Origin: Treponema sp.
GTDB lineage: Bacteria; Spirochaetota; Spirochaetia; Treponematales; Breznakiellaceae
NCBI GenBank assembly: GCA_031266255.1
Contig: JAISBK010000124.1
Coordinates: forward strand, 1 to 13,352
Direction of reading: 5' to 3'
Length of the DNA stretch: 13,352 nucleotides
Each line of letters starts with the position of its first letter. Position 1 is the stretch's first letter. The position numbers and the translations under genes were made by a program. Below are positions 6,811 through 13,352 of the stretch, one piece after another. Below the pieces are notes generated by a model that saw only the letters and a list, made by a program, of their open reading frames with translations, was not told where the DNA came from and did no database searches.

Positions 6811-6892
6811 GTCTATTTTCGGTATATATTGGTCTATAAAAGTCTATAAAAAGTATATACCGATAATAGACTTTTATAGACGATCTATATAC
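6811..6892. promoter_or_regulatory. Operator array of direct and inverted decamers
   Basis: GTCTATAAAA occurs as an exact tandem pair at 6832-6841 and 6842-6851, and inverted (TTTTATAGAC) at 6872-6881. Degenerate copies sit at 6811 (GTCTATTTTC), 6862 (inverted, GATAATAGAC) and 6883 (ATCTATATAC). Start-to-start distances are close to multiples of 10 to 10.5 bp. Two nested inverted repeats result: 6832-6847 with 6866-6881 (16 of 16), and 6811-6828 with 6854-6871 (17 of 18). The array lies between two opposed promoters. This suggests cooperative binding of a dimeric regulator on one face of the helix, plausibly the LuxR-type protein encoded at 6964-7339. Confidence 0.7.
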
Positions 6893-6902
6893 GGGTATAT
6901 CC

Positions 6903-6931
6903 TTGTTTTTTTCACATACGTGTGCTATATT
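6903..6931 (+). promoter_or_regulatory. Promoter of the LuxR-type regulator
   Basis: TTGTTT (6903-6908) and TATATT (6926-6931) have a 17-bp spacer. The predicted start is about 25 bp upstream of the ATG at 6964, which has a strong ribosome site. Together with 6773-6800 it makes a back-to-back promoter pair around the operator array. Confidence 0.65.
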
Positions 6932-6963
6932 TCTCCCTATCTATCAGTTCATGGGGAGGTATT

Positions 6964-7339
6964 ATGAACCTTAGTGGTTCCGGTTCTCTCTCGATTTCAA
7001 GAGAAGTGCTGGGTGCTATTAGACCCATCAGTATGGACAGTACCCTAGGGGTTTCTGCGTAACGGTTCTCAGGAACAAGTTCCAAACCGGACATTTTTTG
7101 TGAAAGGAACCGAACTGAGATTGTCCCCGGATTATTTTACCCCCCGGGACGTGCTGCTATTACGGGAAGTACTTGCCGGGGAGAAGTATGAGATTATTGC
7201 CCGAACCTATAACCTTGGCTTAAGTACCCTAAAAAAACGGCTGTTGGTGTTTTTTAGTCTCCTTAATGAAACGAACAAGACGGAATTGGTGAATCACTAC
7301 GCCGGCTACAGAGTACAGCTTGAAATTGAAAGCTCATGA
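6964..7339 (+). pseudogene. LuxR-type helix-turn-helix regulator, split by a +1 frameshift
   Basis: A 32-codon frame starts at ATG 6964, with GGGGAGGT four bases upstream, and stops at TAA 7060-7062. The next frame is open from 7049. It carries a GerE/LuxR-like DNA-binding domain: FTPRDVLLLREVLAGEKYEI then IARTYNLGLSTLKKRLLVFF. Removing one G from the GGGG at 7048-7051 joins them into one 124-residue protein, with the join reading MDSTLGFLRNGSQEQV. No ribosome site precedes the only later start (GTG 7100, giving 79 residues). The best reading is one gene with a one-base insertion, a sequencing error, or less likely a programmed shift. No receiver or ligand domain is seen. It would probably regulate itself and the divergent 6181-6732 gene. 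If translated from 7100 it would be a bare DNA-binding domain. Confidence 0.65.
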
Positions 7340-7378
7340 CGTTTAGCTTTCCATCGAACTCATGTTACTTACGTCCCC

Positions 7379-7407
7379 TTGTTTACCCTGAAGAAATAGA
7401 CTATTTT
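7379..7407 (+). promoter_or_regulatory. Possible promoter of the patatin-cysE operon
   Basis: TTGTTT (7379-7384) and TATTTT (7402-7407) are spaced 17 bp apart in the 185-bp gap before the lipase gene. AATAGACT, also present in the operator at 6865-6872, overlaps the -10 at 7395-7402. ACTAT-N5-ATAGT (7400-7414) is a small palindrome over the same site. The rest of the gap (7415-7524) shows nothing recognisable. Confidence 0.35.
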
Positions 7408-7524
7408 GTATAGTAATGAGACCGCTTTTCAGCCCGACGCATCTTTCTTATAAACAAAGCATACCAAGAGTCGTCACCGCTCCGTGGATACCCAATAAGG
7501 CAACACGAAACTGTATTAAAAAAA

Positions 7525-8445
7525 ATGAAACTCATGAAAAAAAATGAAAAACGAGCGTGGGCCTTGGTGCTTTCAGGAGGCGGAGCTAAAGGGCTTGCCC
7601 ATCTGGGAATTTTGAAGGCCTTTGCGGATCGGGGATTCCCGGAGCCTTCCCTGGTGGTAGGGACCTCCATGGGGGCCATTGTCGGAGGGCTTTATGCCTG
7701 CGGGATAAGCCCTGGGGAGCTTATCCGGTTTGTACAGGAAGAATTCGATATCACGGCTTATCTGGATAGTTTCGTATTTAAGTTAAACGGTCCGGTAGGT
7801 AAGTTTTTTCAAACCGGCCAAATACTGGGAAACTTCACCACCCGGCAGGGGGTTGATTCAGGGCAGGGTATTCTCAAACTGCTTGAAGCACTTACCCAGG
7901 GAAAGACCTTTGCAGAAACAACGATCCCTTTCCGCTGCAACGCGGTAGACCTCGTTTCAGGTAAGGAATTGGTGCTGCGTTCCGGTTCGGTTGCACGAGC
8001 CTTACGGGCCTCTATGTCTTTTCCCGCTTTTTTTGAACCCCTGCTTGTTGAAGAGGAGGGGGTATCCCAATGTCTGGTAGATGGAGGCTTGGCGGACAAT
8101 ATGCCGGTGCGTATTGCCCGGGACGAGGGCTTTAAGCGGGTCTTGGCAGTAAATGTGTGCGATTTTAAGCCGGTACCGGTTTCTACCTTACGGACCGGAC
8201 CTCAGATCGTGTACCGGGCTATCGAGGTGGCCCTGCAGGTGATGGGACGGAAGCAAGAGTCCCTGGCGGATCTTACCCTCTATACCGCAGATCAGGTGAG
8301 TCCCTTTAACTTTTTCAGAAAAAAAGAACTCATCGAACTCGGAGAACTGGTGGTTAAGGAGCAGGAACCTCAAATTCAGGCCTTTTTCTCCGGTATGCGG
8401 AAGTGGACAGCTGGTACGAACAAAGGCAGCCTGTTCAGCGTATAG
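7525..8445 (+). CDS. Patatin-like phospholipase (RssA/NTE type)
   Basis: This 306-residue Ser-Asp dyad lipid acyl hydrolase probably acts on phospholipids or lysophospholipids. The oxyanion loop is SGGGAKGLAHLG (17-28). The nucleophile elbow GTSMG places S48. The dyad Asp is D186 in VDGGLADNMPV, followed by the usual RDEGFKRVLAVNV. No signal peptide or membrane helix is seen, so it should be cytoplasmic or peripheral. The length is usual for single-domain bacterial members. The start at 7525 is uncertain: another ATG lies at 7534 and no purine-rich ribosome site precedes either. The cysE-like gene begins 11 bp after its stop, so the two are probably one operon. Physiological substrate unknown. 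Confidence 0.92.
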   Translation: MKLMKKNEKRAWALVLSGGGAKGLAHLGILKAFADRGFPEPSLVVGTSMGAIVGGLYACGISPGELIRFVQEEFDITAYLDSFVFKLNGPVGKFFQTGQILGNFTTRQGVDSGQGILKLLEALTQGKTFAETTIPFRCNAVDLVSGKELVLRSGSVARALRASMSFPAFFEPLLVEEEGVSQCLVDGGLADNMPVRIARDEGFKRVLAVNVCDFKPVPVSTLRTGPQIVYRAIEVALQVMGRKQESLADLTLYTADQVSPFNFFRKKELIELGELVVKEQEPQIQAFFSGMRKWTAGTNKGSLFSV

Positions 8446-8456
8446 GAAAGGAACCC

Positions 8457-9347
8457 ATGCATAGACTCCATAACAGCATCGAAACATTGATTAACTCATA
8501 CCGTTCTTATGGCCTGGTGAATCATAGCGGCGGGATAAATCTTCCCAATCGGGAGAGCATCAAAGACGTACTCCGGGATTTGGACGAACTCATCTTCCCG
8601 GGATTTCGGGAGCATGAAGGGCTGGATCATGATAACCTGCAACTGATTACCGCAGAAAAGTCCTACCATATTGCCCGCGAACTGGTGAGGGAGGTGGAGA
8701 AGAGCATTGTTTTTGCTTCCCGGACCGGTTACCGGGATTTATCCTGCGGTAATGCAGGGTGCCATGCGGTGGCGGAACTCATTGTAGACGACTTCTTTGA
8801 AGAACTCCCCGCTATCCGGGCAGCCTTGGCCCTGGATATGCAAGCAGCCTTTAAGGGAGATCCTGCAGCCCAGAGCATGGGAGAGGTGATCCTTTCCTAC
8901 CCTGGTTTTGAGGCCATCACGGTACACCGGCTTGCCCATTTCTTTTGGAACCGGCAGGTACCCCTCATCCCCCGGATGATGAGCGAACTGGTCCACGGCC
9001 GTACTGGTATCGACATTCACCCTGGCGCGGCCATTGGGGAATCTTTTTTCATTGACCACGGCACCGGGGTGGTCATTGGGGAAACAACGATAATCGGTAA
9101 GAACGTCAAGATTTACCAGGGGGTTACCTTGGGGGCGCTCTCGGTCAAAAAGGAAAAGGCAAACCAAAAACGGCATCCCACCATCGAAGATGACGTAACC
9201 ATTTATTCCGGGGCCACCATCCTGGGCGGTGAAACCGTCATTGGCCGGGGCTGTATTATCGGGGGCAACGTGTGGATCACCTCGTCTGTACCGCCTCATA
9301 CCATGGTCTTCATGAAAACCGGTCAAGAGATGATTGGTTTAACGTGA
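8457..9347 (+). CDS. cysE: Serine O-acetyltransferase
   Basis: It transfers acetyl from acetyl-CoA to L-serine, giving O-acetylserine for cysteine synthesis in the cytoplasm. The start at 8457 is chosen over an earlier in-frame ATG at 8403 because AGGAAAGGAA lies just upstream and 8403 is inside the lipase gene. The 296-residue product has an alpha-helical N-terminal domain (to about 180) and a left-handed beta-helix of hexapeptide repeats. Key residues by homology are D186 and H188 (GIDIHPGAAIG), D200 and H201 (FIDHGTGVVIGET, matching E. coli D157/H158) and H240 (KRHPTIEDDV, matching H193). The chain ends MIGLT. It lacks the terminal Ile that E. coli CysE inserts into CysK, so a cysteine synthase complex of that kind is not expected. 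No cysK lies nearby. Confidence 0.95.
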   Translation: MHRLHNSIETLINSYRSYGLVNHSGGINLPNRESIKDVLRDLDELIFPGFREHEGLDHDNLQLITAEKSYHIARELVREVEKSIVFASRTGYRDLSCGNAGCHAVAELIVDDFFEELPAIRAALALDMQAAFKGDPAAQSMGEVILSYPGFEAITVHRLAHFFWNRQVPLIPRMMSELVHGRTGIDIHPGAAIGESFFIDHGTGVVIGETTIIGKNVKIYQGVTLGALSVKKEKANQKRHPTIEDDVTIYSGATILGGETVIGRGCIIGGNVWITSSVPPHTMVFMKTGQEMIGLT

Positions 9348-9374
9348 GTTCGACGGATTCTTGTCGAACGCACG
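9343..9374. terminator. Bidirectional terminator between convergent genes
   Basis: GTTCGAC (9348-9354) pairs with GTCGAAC (9363-9369) over an 8-base loop. CGTG (9343-9346) and CACG (9371-9374) extend the stem past one mismatch. It sits between the cysE end and the stop of the minus-strand peptidase at 9391, so it may serve both. Only a short T-run follows. Confidence 0.6.
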
Positions 9375-9390
9375 TCTGTTTAAAGTGGTA

Positions 9391-10800
9391 TCAATGTTTG
9401 ATGACCCTTGCCGCCTGAAAATGATACAACGAGGGACTTTCCCACCAGTTACGATGATCCGCCCCATTATCGTGCATACGGTACTGACCCTCAGCCCACA
9501 GAGGAGCCGTTACCGTCCACCACAGGACCTTGAGGCTGAGGGAGGTATTCGGCTTCCTGGTGCCGATGACTGTACGGTAATGAAAGCCTCCGGCAAAGGA
9601 TTCGATTTTCGGCCACCGCAGGGAAATAACCGGCAGATTATGGTCTCGGATTGCACGGTTAATGCCGCCCCACCTATGATCCACGACCATGGGAAACCCC
9701 CCATGCGCGCCCAGGCTATACCGGTCCCCGGTTAAGGTACGGAGCCAGCCGTTAAGCGAGTCCCCTGCAAACCAGTAATACAGCTTGGGGCCTTTGCCCA
9801 TCCTTAATTCCACCGCCCGATAATATGCTTGAAGCTGGGATGTATTAGGGGCGGTCGGTATGCCGGGATACCCCGAGGTGGTGCCCAGTCCCAGCATGGT
9901 AAAGGCGATGACATTCGGCCCGCAGTAAACCGGATAATCAGCCCAGGTTTCTTTGCAGTACCAATCATAGAGCAGGTAGATGTCTGAATAGGATGGGGAT
10001 ATCCCCCGCCCTTGAGGGGATTCATCTCCAAAGGTGGTACGCAGTTCCTCTTCGGACATACTCAGGATGTGGCCGGTTAATGCGTCAACCGCTTCCCAAA
10101 AAACCGCCAGTTCCCGCATCTTTTCCTGGGCTGCGGAACAGTACCGGTGGCGTAGGGCTTCGGTGCTTATACCCAAGGCTTCAAGTTGGGCTGGGCTGGC
10201 GGCCGCAAGAAAATCCGCCCCTTTCATGCTGGCAGGGTAGACCCGGGTATCTTCAGCGCCGGTAGCCGCGTCAACGGATCTGCCCGCTCTCGCCCCCTCC
10301 ATGAGCATGCGTCCGGGATATGCCGTATCCAGCAGTTTTTTGGATCCCGCACTAACGGCCCGGGCGTTTTCACCGGCTATGTTCGGTGCAAAGGGCAGCA
10401 CAAATTGAATGGGAATCCCTTCTGCTTTTTCCGCAACCCCGGTAATGGCGCCGATTTCCGTACCATCCCGGATCACCCGGAACTCATAATACCGGGGGAG
10501 GCCGGTATCCGCATGGTAGATAACCAGGGGATATACGGAAAGCCAGGTGTGTTCCCACCGGTTATCGGCCCTGCAATTATCCAATTCATGTAAAGCAAAA
10601 AAACGGGCGACTTTCCAATGAACATACCCGCGGTCAGAAGCGATGCGTTCCAGGGTTTCCCGGTCTGCGTAGGGGCTTAGGTCTCCCGCGCCGGTTTCTG
10701 ACCCAGCCGGATCCTGGGGAACGGTACATCCCGTAATGAATAGGAGGTATGACCGCGTTCCTGTGGTCATACCTGGCGATACAATGCTCGTAGTTTTCAT
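9391..10800 (-). CDS. C39-like cysteine peptidase, probable lipoprotein
   Basis: A likely exported, membrane-anchored papain-fold protein. Numbered from the longest frame (start 10881), the Cys/His pair is C320 (DYPVYCGPNVIAF) and H434 (GGFHYRTVIG). An Asp or Asn follows in YRMHDNGADHRNWW (near 471), the order found in C39_2-type peptidases. The N-terminal part (about 85-165, YPLVIYHADTGLPRYYEFRV then DG) resembles PepSY-like propeptides of secreted cysteine peptidases. A lipobox-like FITGC places Cys52. The start is uncertain: ATG 10818, 10800 and 10770 are candidates. The longest (10881) is unlikely because a consensus TATAAT overlaps the bases just before it. ATG 10800 gives a 24-residue signal ending at the lipobox Cys. 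It is divergent to a lipoprotein gene and convergent with cysE. Substrate unknown; family assignment is from motifs only. Confidence 0.7.
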   Translation of the reverse strand: MKTTSIVSPGMTTGTRSYLLFITGCTVPQDPAGSETGAGDLSPYADRETLERIASDRGYVHWKVARFFALHELDNCRADNRWEHTWLSVYPLVIYHADTGLPRYYEFRVIRDGTEIGAITGVAEKAEGIPIQFVLPFAPNIAGENARAVSAGSKKLLDTAYPGRMLMEGARAGRSVDAATGAEDTRVYPASMKGADFLAAASPAQLEALGISTEALRHRYCSAAQEKMRELAVFWEAVDALTGHILSMSEEELRTTFGDESPQGRGISPSYSDIYLLYDWYCKETWADYPVYCGPNVIAFTMLGLGTTSGYPGIPTAPNTSQLQAYYRAVELRMGKGPKLYYWFAGDSLNGWLRTLTGDRYSLGAHGGFPMVVDHRWGGINRAIRDHNLPVISLRWPKIESFAGGFHYRTVIGTRKPNTSLSLKVLWWTVTAPLWAEGQYRMHDNGADHRNWWESPSLYHFQAARVIKH

Positions 10801-10883
10801 GCAATGTGTCCGTTTCATACCATTATGGTAATCATGTAAACCGTCCTTGGCTGCCCGTGATCGGGTGGTACTTGACTTCATGG

Positions 10884-10889
10884 ATTATA
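10884..10889 (-). promoter_or_regulatory. Possible -10 of the peptidase promoter
   Basis: The minus strand reads TATAAT here, 2 bp before the ATG at 10881. No good -35 was found at the right distance. The plus strand reads TATACT at 10885-10890, facing the lipoprotein gene, so both genes may share this small AT-rich region. Confidence 0.35.
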
Positions 10890-10897
10890 CTTAATAC

Positions 10898-11728
10898 ATG
10901 AGCAAACTAATAAGTATAACAAGAAATCCAGGGCGGGTGCTCCTCTCGCTGCTCTTTGCCCTTCTGCTTATCTCCGGGTGTACCAGTGCATCGAAGTCTA
11001 GGATTGCCCCCATGCCCGAAGACATCCTCTCGAAACATACTGAACAACGGGTTATTCTCCTCTATCCCAATCAAGGGGAAGAGAGTCCCCGGATGACCTT
11101 GCGCATAGAGGTATCGGATGTTTCCGGTGCGCCGGGACAGCTTATCCAGGAACTTTTATACGAAGGGCTTGGTCCCCAGGAATATACCGAACGGCTCACG
11201 GAGTTGTATACCGATGAGTATCTGTCTCTATTGAGTCTCCCGATTCCCCTGGATGAGTACGATGGTCCGCCTGCCGAGTCCATGAATTGGGAATATACCG
11301 AAACCCTTGAGGCAAGTTCTCCTGGTTCCCAACTTCTGGTGATAAGTCGGAACCGGGAATATTACCTGGGGGGCGCCCACGGTATGCGGGAAAAGCGCTA
11401 CTTTGTCATTTTGCATGACGCCGATACCGTACAACGCCTGATGCTGGAAGACCTTATCGAACCGGATGCATGGTCCCAGTTGGAGGGGCTTATACTCGAA
11501 GTCCTGCGAAAACAGGGGAATCTGGAAACCGGTGTGCCCCTTTCCCAAGGAGGCTTCTTTGAGGATATGGTGGCGGTACCGGATAATTTCTTTCTCACCC
11601 CCCAAGGCTTAGGCTTTCACTGGGATCCCTACGAGATAGCCCCTTATGTGATGGGTTCTATCGAAGTGGTGCTTCCCTATAAAGAGATCCAGGATCTGCT
11701 TAAATCCGGGGCGCCTATTCGTTTCTAG
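10898..11728 (+). CDS. DUF3298 lipoprotein
   Basis: This 276-residue protein has a textbook lipoprotein signal (GRVLLSLLFALLLISGC), with the lipid-bearing Cys at 28. The C-terminal half matches the RsiV/PdaC-type DUF3298 domain: YYLGGAHGMREKRYFV (155-170), a middle ending EDLIEPDAW, FFLTPQGLGFHWDPYEIAPY (231-250) and VVLPYKEIQDLL. In known cases this fold binds or processes cell-wall sugars, or senses lysozyme in anti-sigma factors. No transmembrane anti-sigma part is present here, so no function is assigned. No ribosome site is visible before ATG 10898, only TTAATAC, so translation may be leaderless or start weakly. It is divergent from the peptidase and may be co-transcribed with the TPR gene 77 bp downstream. 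Confidence 0.8.
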   Translation: MSKLISITRNPGRVLLSLLFALLLISGCTSASKSRIAPMPEDILSKHTEQRVILLYPNQGEESPRMTLRIEVSDVSGAPGQLIQELLYEGLGPQEYTERLTELYTDEYLSLLSLPIPLDEYDGPPAESMNWEYTETLEASSPGSQLLVISRNREYYLGGAHGMREKRYFVILHDADTVQRLMLEDLIEPDAWSQLEGLILEVLRKQGNLETGVPLSQGGFFEDMVAVPDNFFLTPQGLGFHWDPYEIAPYVMGSIEVVLPYKEIQDLLKSGAPIRF

Positions 11729-11735
11729 GAAAGAA

Positions 11736-11764
11736 CCAGGGCCGGGGTATAGCTTCGGCCCTGG
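11736..11764 (+). terminator. GC-rich hairpin after the DUF3298 gene
   Basis: CCAGGGCCG (11736-11744) pairs perfectly with CGGCCCTGG (11756-11764) around an 11-base loop, 8 bp after the stop. No T-run follows (GATTACGG), so it may only attenuate or stabilise the message. The next gene starts 42 bp further on. Confidence 0.55.
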
Positions 11765-11805
11765 GATTACGGTAATAGAGTTAAAAAACGATACGAACGA
11801 TACGT

Positions 11806-12537
11806 ATGATGAAGTTACTGGTATTCCTCTTATGTGCTGCACCGCTTCCGCTTCTCTATGGGGATTCCTTACCGGTATGGTTTATACCCCTTAGGGATGC
11901 GGTGTACGAACAGCAGCTCAGATCTGACGAATTGATGATCCTGTACCGGCAAGCCGTACAAGAAGCAGAAAAAACCCTCTCCGGCCAGAATCGGTATCTC
12001 ATGCTCTCTCGTTGCGCCTATATGTTAGGACGGGCCTATCAGTATGAAGGGGCAAAGGAAACGGCCGCAGCCCAGTATGAGCAGGGCATACGCTGGGCAG
12101 AGGCAGCCCTCAAGGAAGGTGATACTGCGGAAGGTTGGCAAATGCTGGCGGAACATATCTCCCAGTCCTGTGCGGTACGGCCGGTCTCCTATGCCTTGGC
12201 AAACGGGCTTAAAGTAGAAGCCTATGCCAAGAAAGCTCTGGAACTGGATGCCCGAAATGGCGCGGCCAAGTATATGCTGGCGGCCCGGTACGTGTATGCC
12301 CCTGCACCCTTTAACCATTATAAGCGGGGAATCCAGATGATGCAGGAGATTATCAAGGAACGAGATACGGTTTTACAAAAAGACGACCGGTTCAATGTCT
12401 ATGCTGCTATTGGGTATGCCTATTATCAGCAAAAGCACTATGCTGAGGCCAGACCCTGGTTTCAAAAGGCCCTGCAGATCTATCCGACCAATCAATTTGT
12501 ACAGGGAATGTTTCAAAATACCCTGTTTCCCGAATAA
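11806..12537 (+). CDS. Secreted TPR-repeat protein
   Basis: This 243-residue protein starts with a signal peptide (KLLVFLLCAAPLPLLYG, likely cut near residue 19-20), so it should act in the periplasm. Tetratricopeptide-like helix pairs are seen at about 65-105 (YMLGRAYQYEGAKETAAAQY), 135-170 (AYAKKALELDARNGAAKYML) and 205-240 (AAIGYAYYQQKHYAEARPWF then QKALQIYP). Such repeats bind proteins or peptides. The partner is not evident and I do not recognise a specific orthologue. ATG 11806 and 11809 are adjacent choices and the ribosome site is weak. The next gene starts 34 bp after the stop, suggesting co-transcription. Confidence 0.82.
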   Translation: MMKLLVFLLCAAPLPLLYGDSLPVWFIPLRDAVYEQQLRSDELMILYRQAVQEAEKTLSGQNRYLMLSRCAYMLGRAYQYEGAKETAAAQYEQGIRWAEAALKEGDTAEGWQMLAEHISQSCAVRPVSYALANGLKVEAYAKKALELDARNGAAKYMLAARYVYAPAPFNHYKRGIQMMQEIIKERDTVLQKDDRFNVYAAIGYAYYQQKHYAEARPWFQKALQIYPTNQFVQGMFQNTLFPE

Positions 12538-12571
12538 GGCGGTTCCTCAGCAGGCACAAATCCGCATCTCT

Positions 12572-13333
12572 ATGGCGTATAAACACGGTAAGCCCTTAAT
12601 CAACTGCTCCCTTCCCTTCAGGATCGCTTCGGCTATGACCTTTTATGGCTTGTGGCCGATAGCCTCCCTCGTTAACCGGATGCTCTATGGGATTCGGTAT
12701 GAAGACCTGAAAAAACTCACCGGCTTTTCCCAGGCAATCCTGGTATCCAACCATACCACCCCATTGGATCCGGTTTCCATAAGCGGCGCGCTGCTGCCCT
12801 GCCGTACCTGGCATACCTTGTTGGAAGAGACCGTTGAAACGCCTATCCTCGGTACCTTTATCCGGCTCCTTGGCGGGATTCCCCTTCCCCAAGGGCGGCA
12901 AGGCTTACAGCACCTGTTGGCCGTCTGTAAAACCGCGTTCCGGTATCGCCGGTTTATCCATTTTTATCCTGAAGGGGACTGTTATATATACAACCAGCAG
13001 ATTCACGTCTTTAAACCAGGAGCTTTCTTCATTGCTGCGGAACTAGATATACCCATTATTCCCTTGGTAAGCATTTTTTCAGAAGGTCCGTTCAAAGCCC
13101 ATAGCTTATGGGGCCGGTCTCTCCCCTTAAAAACCATCCGTATTCTTGATGCGGTGTATCCTTCCGGGTTCATCCGGCGGGATGCCAAGGGTGTGCTCTG
13201 TACCGAATCAATCCGGAATTTTGCCCAGGCAGTGAGGCGGATCATGCAGGACGCCATAGATGTCCAGGGCGGTTCTTCCGCGTTTTACCGGGGAAAGATG
13301 GAACGAATCAAAGGGATCCATCAGCCCTCATAG
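12572..13333 (+). CDS. 1-acyl-sn-glycerol-3-phosphate acyltransferase (PlsC type)
   Basis: A membrane-associated acyltransferase of the LPLAT family that would acylate lysophosphatidic acid or a related lysolipid. Motif I is NHTTPLDP, an H-x4-D with H61 and D66. Motif III is FYPEGD (E134), close to the usual FPEGT. IPIIPLVSIF matches the motif IV region. The length of 253 residues is normal. ATG 12572 is chosen because it lies after the TPR gene stop; an in-frame ATG at 12395 would be deep inside that gene. Its ribosome site is poor (AGCAGG is too far upstream), so translation may depend on coupling to the TPR gene. The N-terminal part (residues 12-35) is moderately hydrophobic. Exact substrate unproven. 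Confidence 0.88.
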   Translation: MAYKHGKPLINCSLPFRIASAMTFYGLWPIASLVNRMLYGIRYEDLKKLTGFSQAILVSNHTTPLDPVSISGALLPCRTWHTLLEETVETPILGTFIRLLGGIPLPQGRQGLQHLLAVCKTAFRYRRFIHFYPEGDCYIYNQQIHVFKPGAFFIAAELDIPIIPLVSIFSEGPFKAHSLWGRSLPLKTIRILDAVYPSGFIRRDAKGVLCTESIRNFAQAVRRIMQDAIDVQGGSSAFYRGKMERIKGIHQPS

Positions 13334-13352
13334 CCGTTGAGTAGCAGCGGGA

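Noticed and set aside
6811..6892. Reading the repeat region as an intrinsic terminator or riboswitch
   Set aside because: Stems are AT-rich, several alternative pairings compete, and it lies upstream of both promoters rather than in a transcript.
6912..7094. Minus-strand 60-codon frame opposite the regulator start
   Set aside because: It has no ribosome site, and the plus strand here has a strong promoter, ribosome site and homology-bearing frame.
8403..8456. Earlier in-frame start for the serine acetyltransferase
   Set aside because: It lies inside the lipase coding region and lacks a ribosome site, whereas ATG 8457 has AGGAAAGGAA upstream.
12395..12571. Earlier in-frame start for the acyltransferase
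   Set aside because: This would overlap the TPR gene by 143 bp with no ribosome site and no homology in the extra 59 residues.
1..13352. CRISPR arrays, tRNA, rRNA, toxin-antitoxin pairs or phage genes
   Set aside because: No spaced direct repeats of CRISPR type, no cloverleaf or rRNA text, and no gene resembling these systems was seen on either strand.

Overview
The window looks like a piece of a spirochaete chromosome, most likely a gut or oral Treponema. This is inferred from the run of secreted and lipid-anchored proteins with spirochaete-like sequence, the low-GC intergenic DNA next to moderate-GC genes, and the IS types. No rRNA or tRNA is present to confirm it.

Positions 1-1960 are an insertion-sequence graveyard. 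A decayed IS4-family transposase (minus strand) is interrupted by an IS1-family element at 822-1618, which has 27-bp inverted ends and a clean 8-bp target duplication. Removing the IS1 and one duplicate restores the IS4 reading frame exactly. The IS1 transposase frame is open but has lost one cysteine pair of its zinc finger.

Positions 2001-4430 are an L-rhamnose catabolic operon, rhaB-rhaA-rhaD. rhaA (isomerase) and rhaD (aldolase) look intact and overlap by 4 bp. The kinase rhaB is a fossil: only its first ~30 codons and a C-terminal stretch remain, fused together, with a stop codon and a frameshift. A terminator hairpin follows rhaD.

Positions 4432-6080 are an AT-rich accessory patch. It holds a FosA-like thiol transferase gene of the VOC fold, whose last codons run into a dead IS256-family element, and a small two-helix membrane protein of unknown function.

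Positions 6181-7339 form a divergent pair: a secreted or membrane protein of unknown function (minus) and a LuxR-type helix-turn-helix regulator (plus) that appears split by an extra G in a G4 run. Between them, flanked by two good opposite-facing promoters, is a dense array of direct and inverted GTCTATAAAA decamers spaced by about whole helical turns. This is the most interesting regulatory structure in the window.

Positions 7525-13333 are more ordinary chromosomal genes: a patatin-like lipase and a serine O-acetyltransferase (cysE) in one operon; a convergent C39-like cysteine peptidase with a probable lipid anchor; a divergent DUF3298 lipoprotein; a secreted TPR protein; and a PlsC-type acyltransferase. 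No CRISPR array, tRNA, rRNA or prophage was seen. I did not find a clearly new multi-gene system. The best candidates are the regulator/operator cassette at 6181-7339 and the divergent peptidase/lipoprotein pair at 9391-11728.
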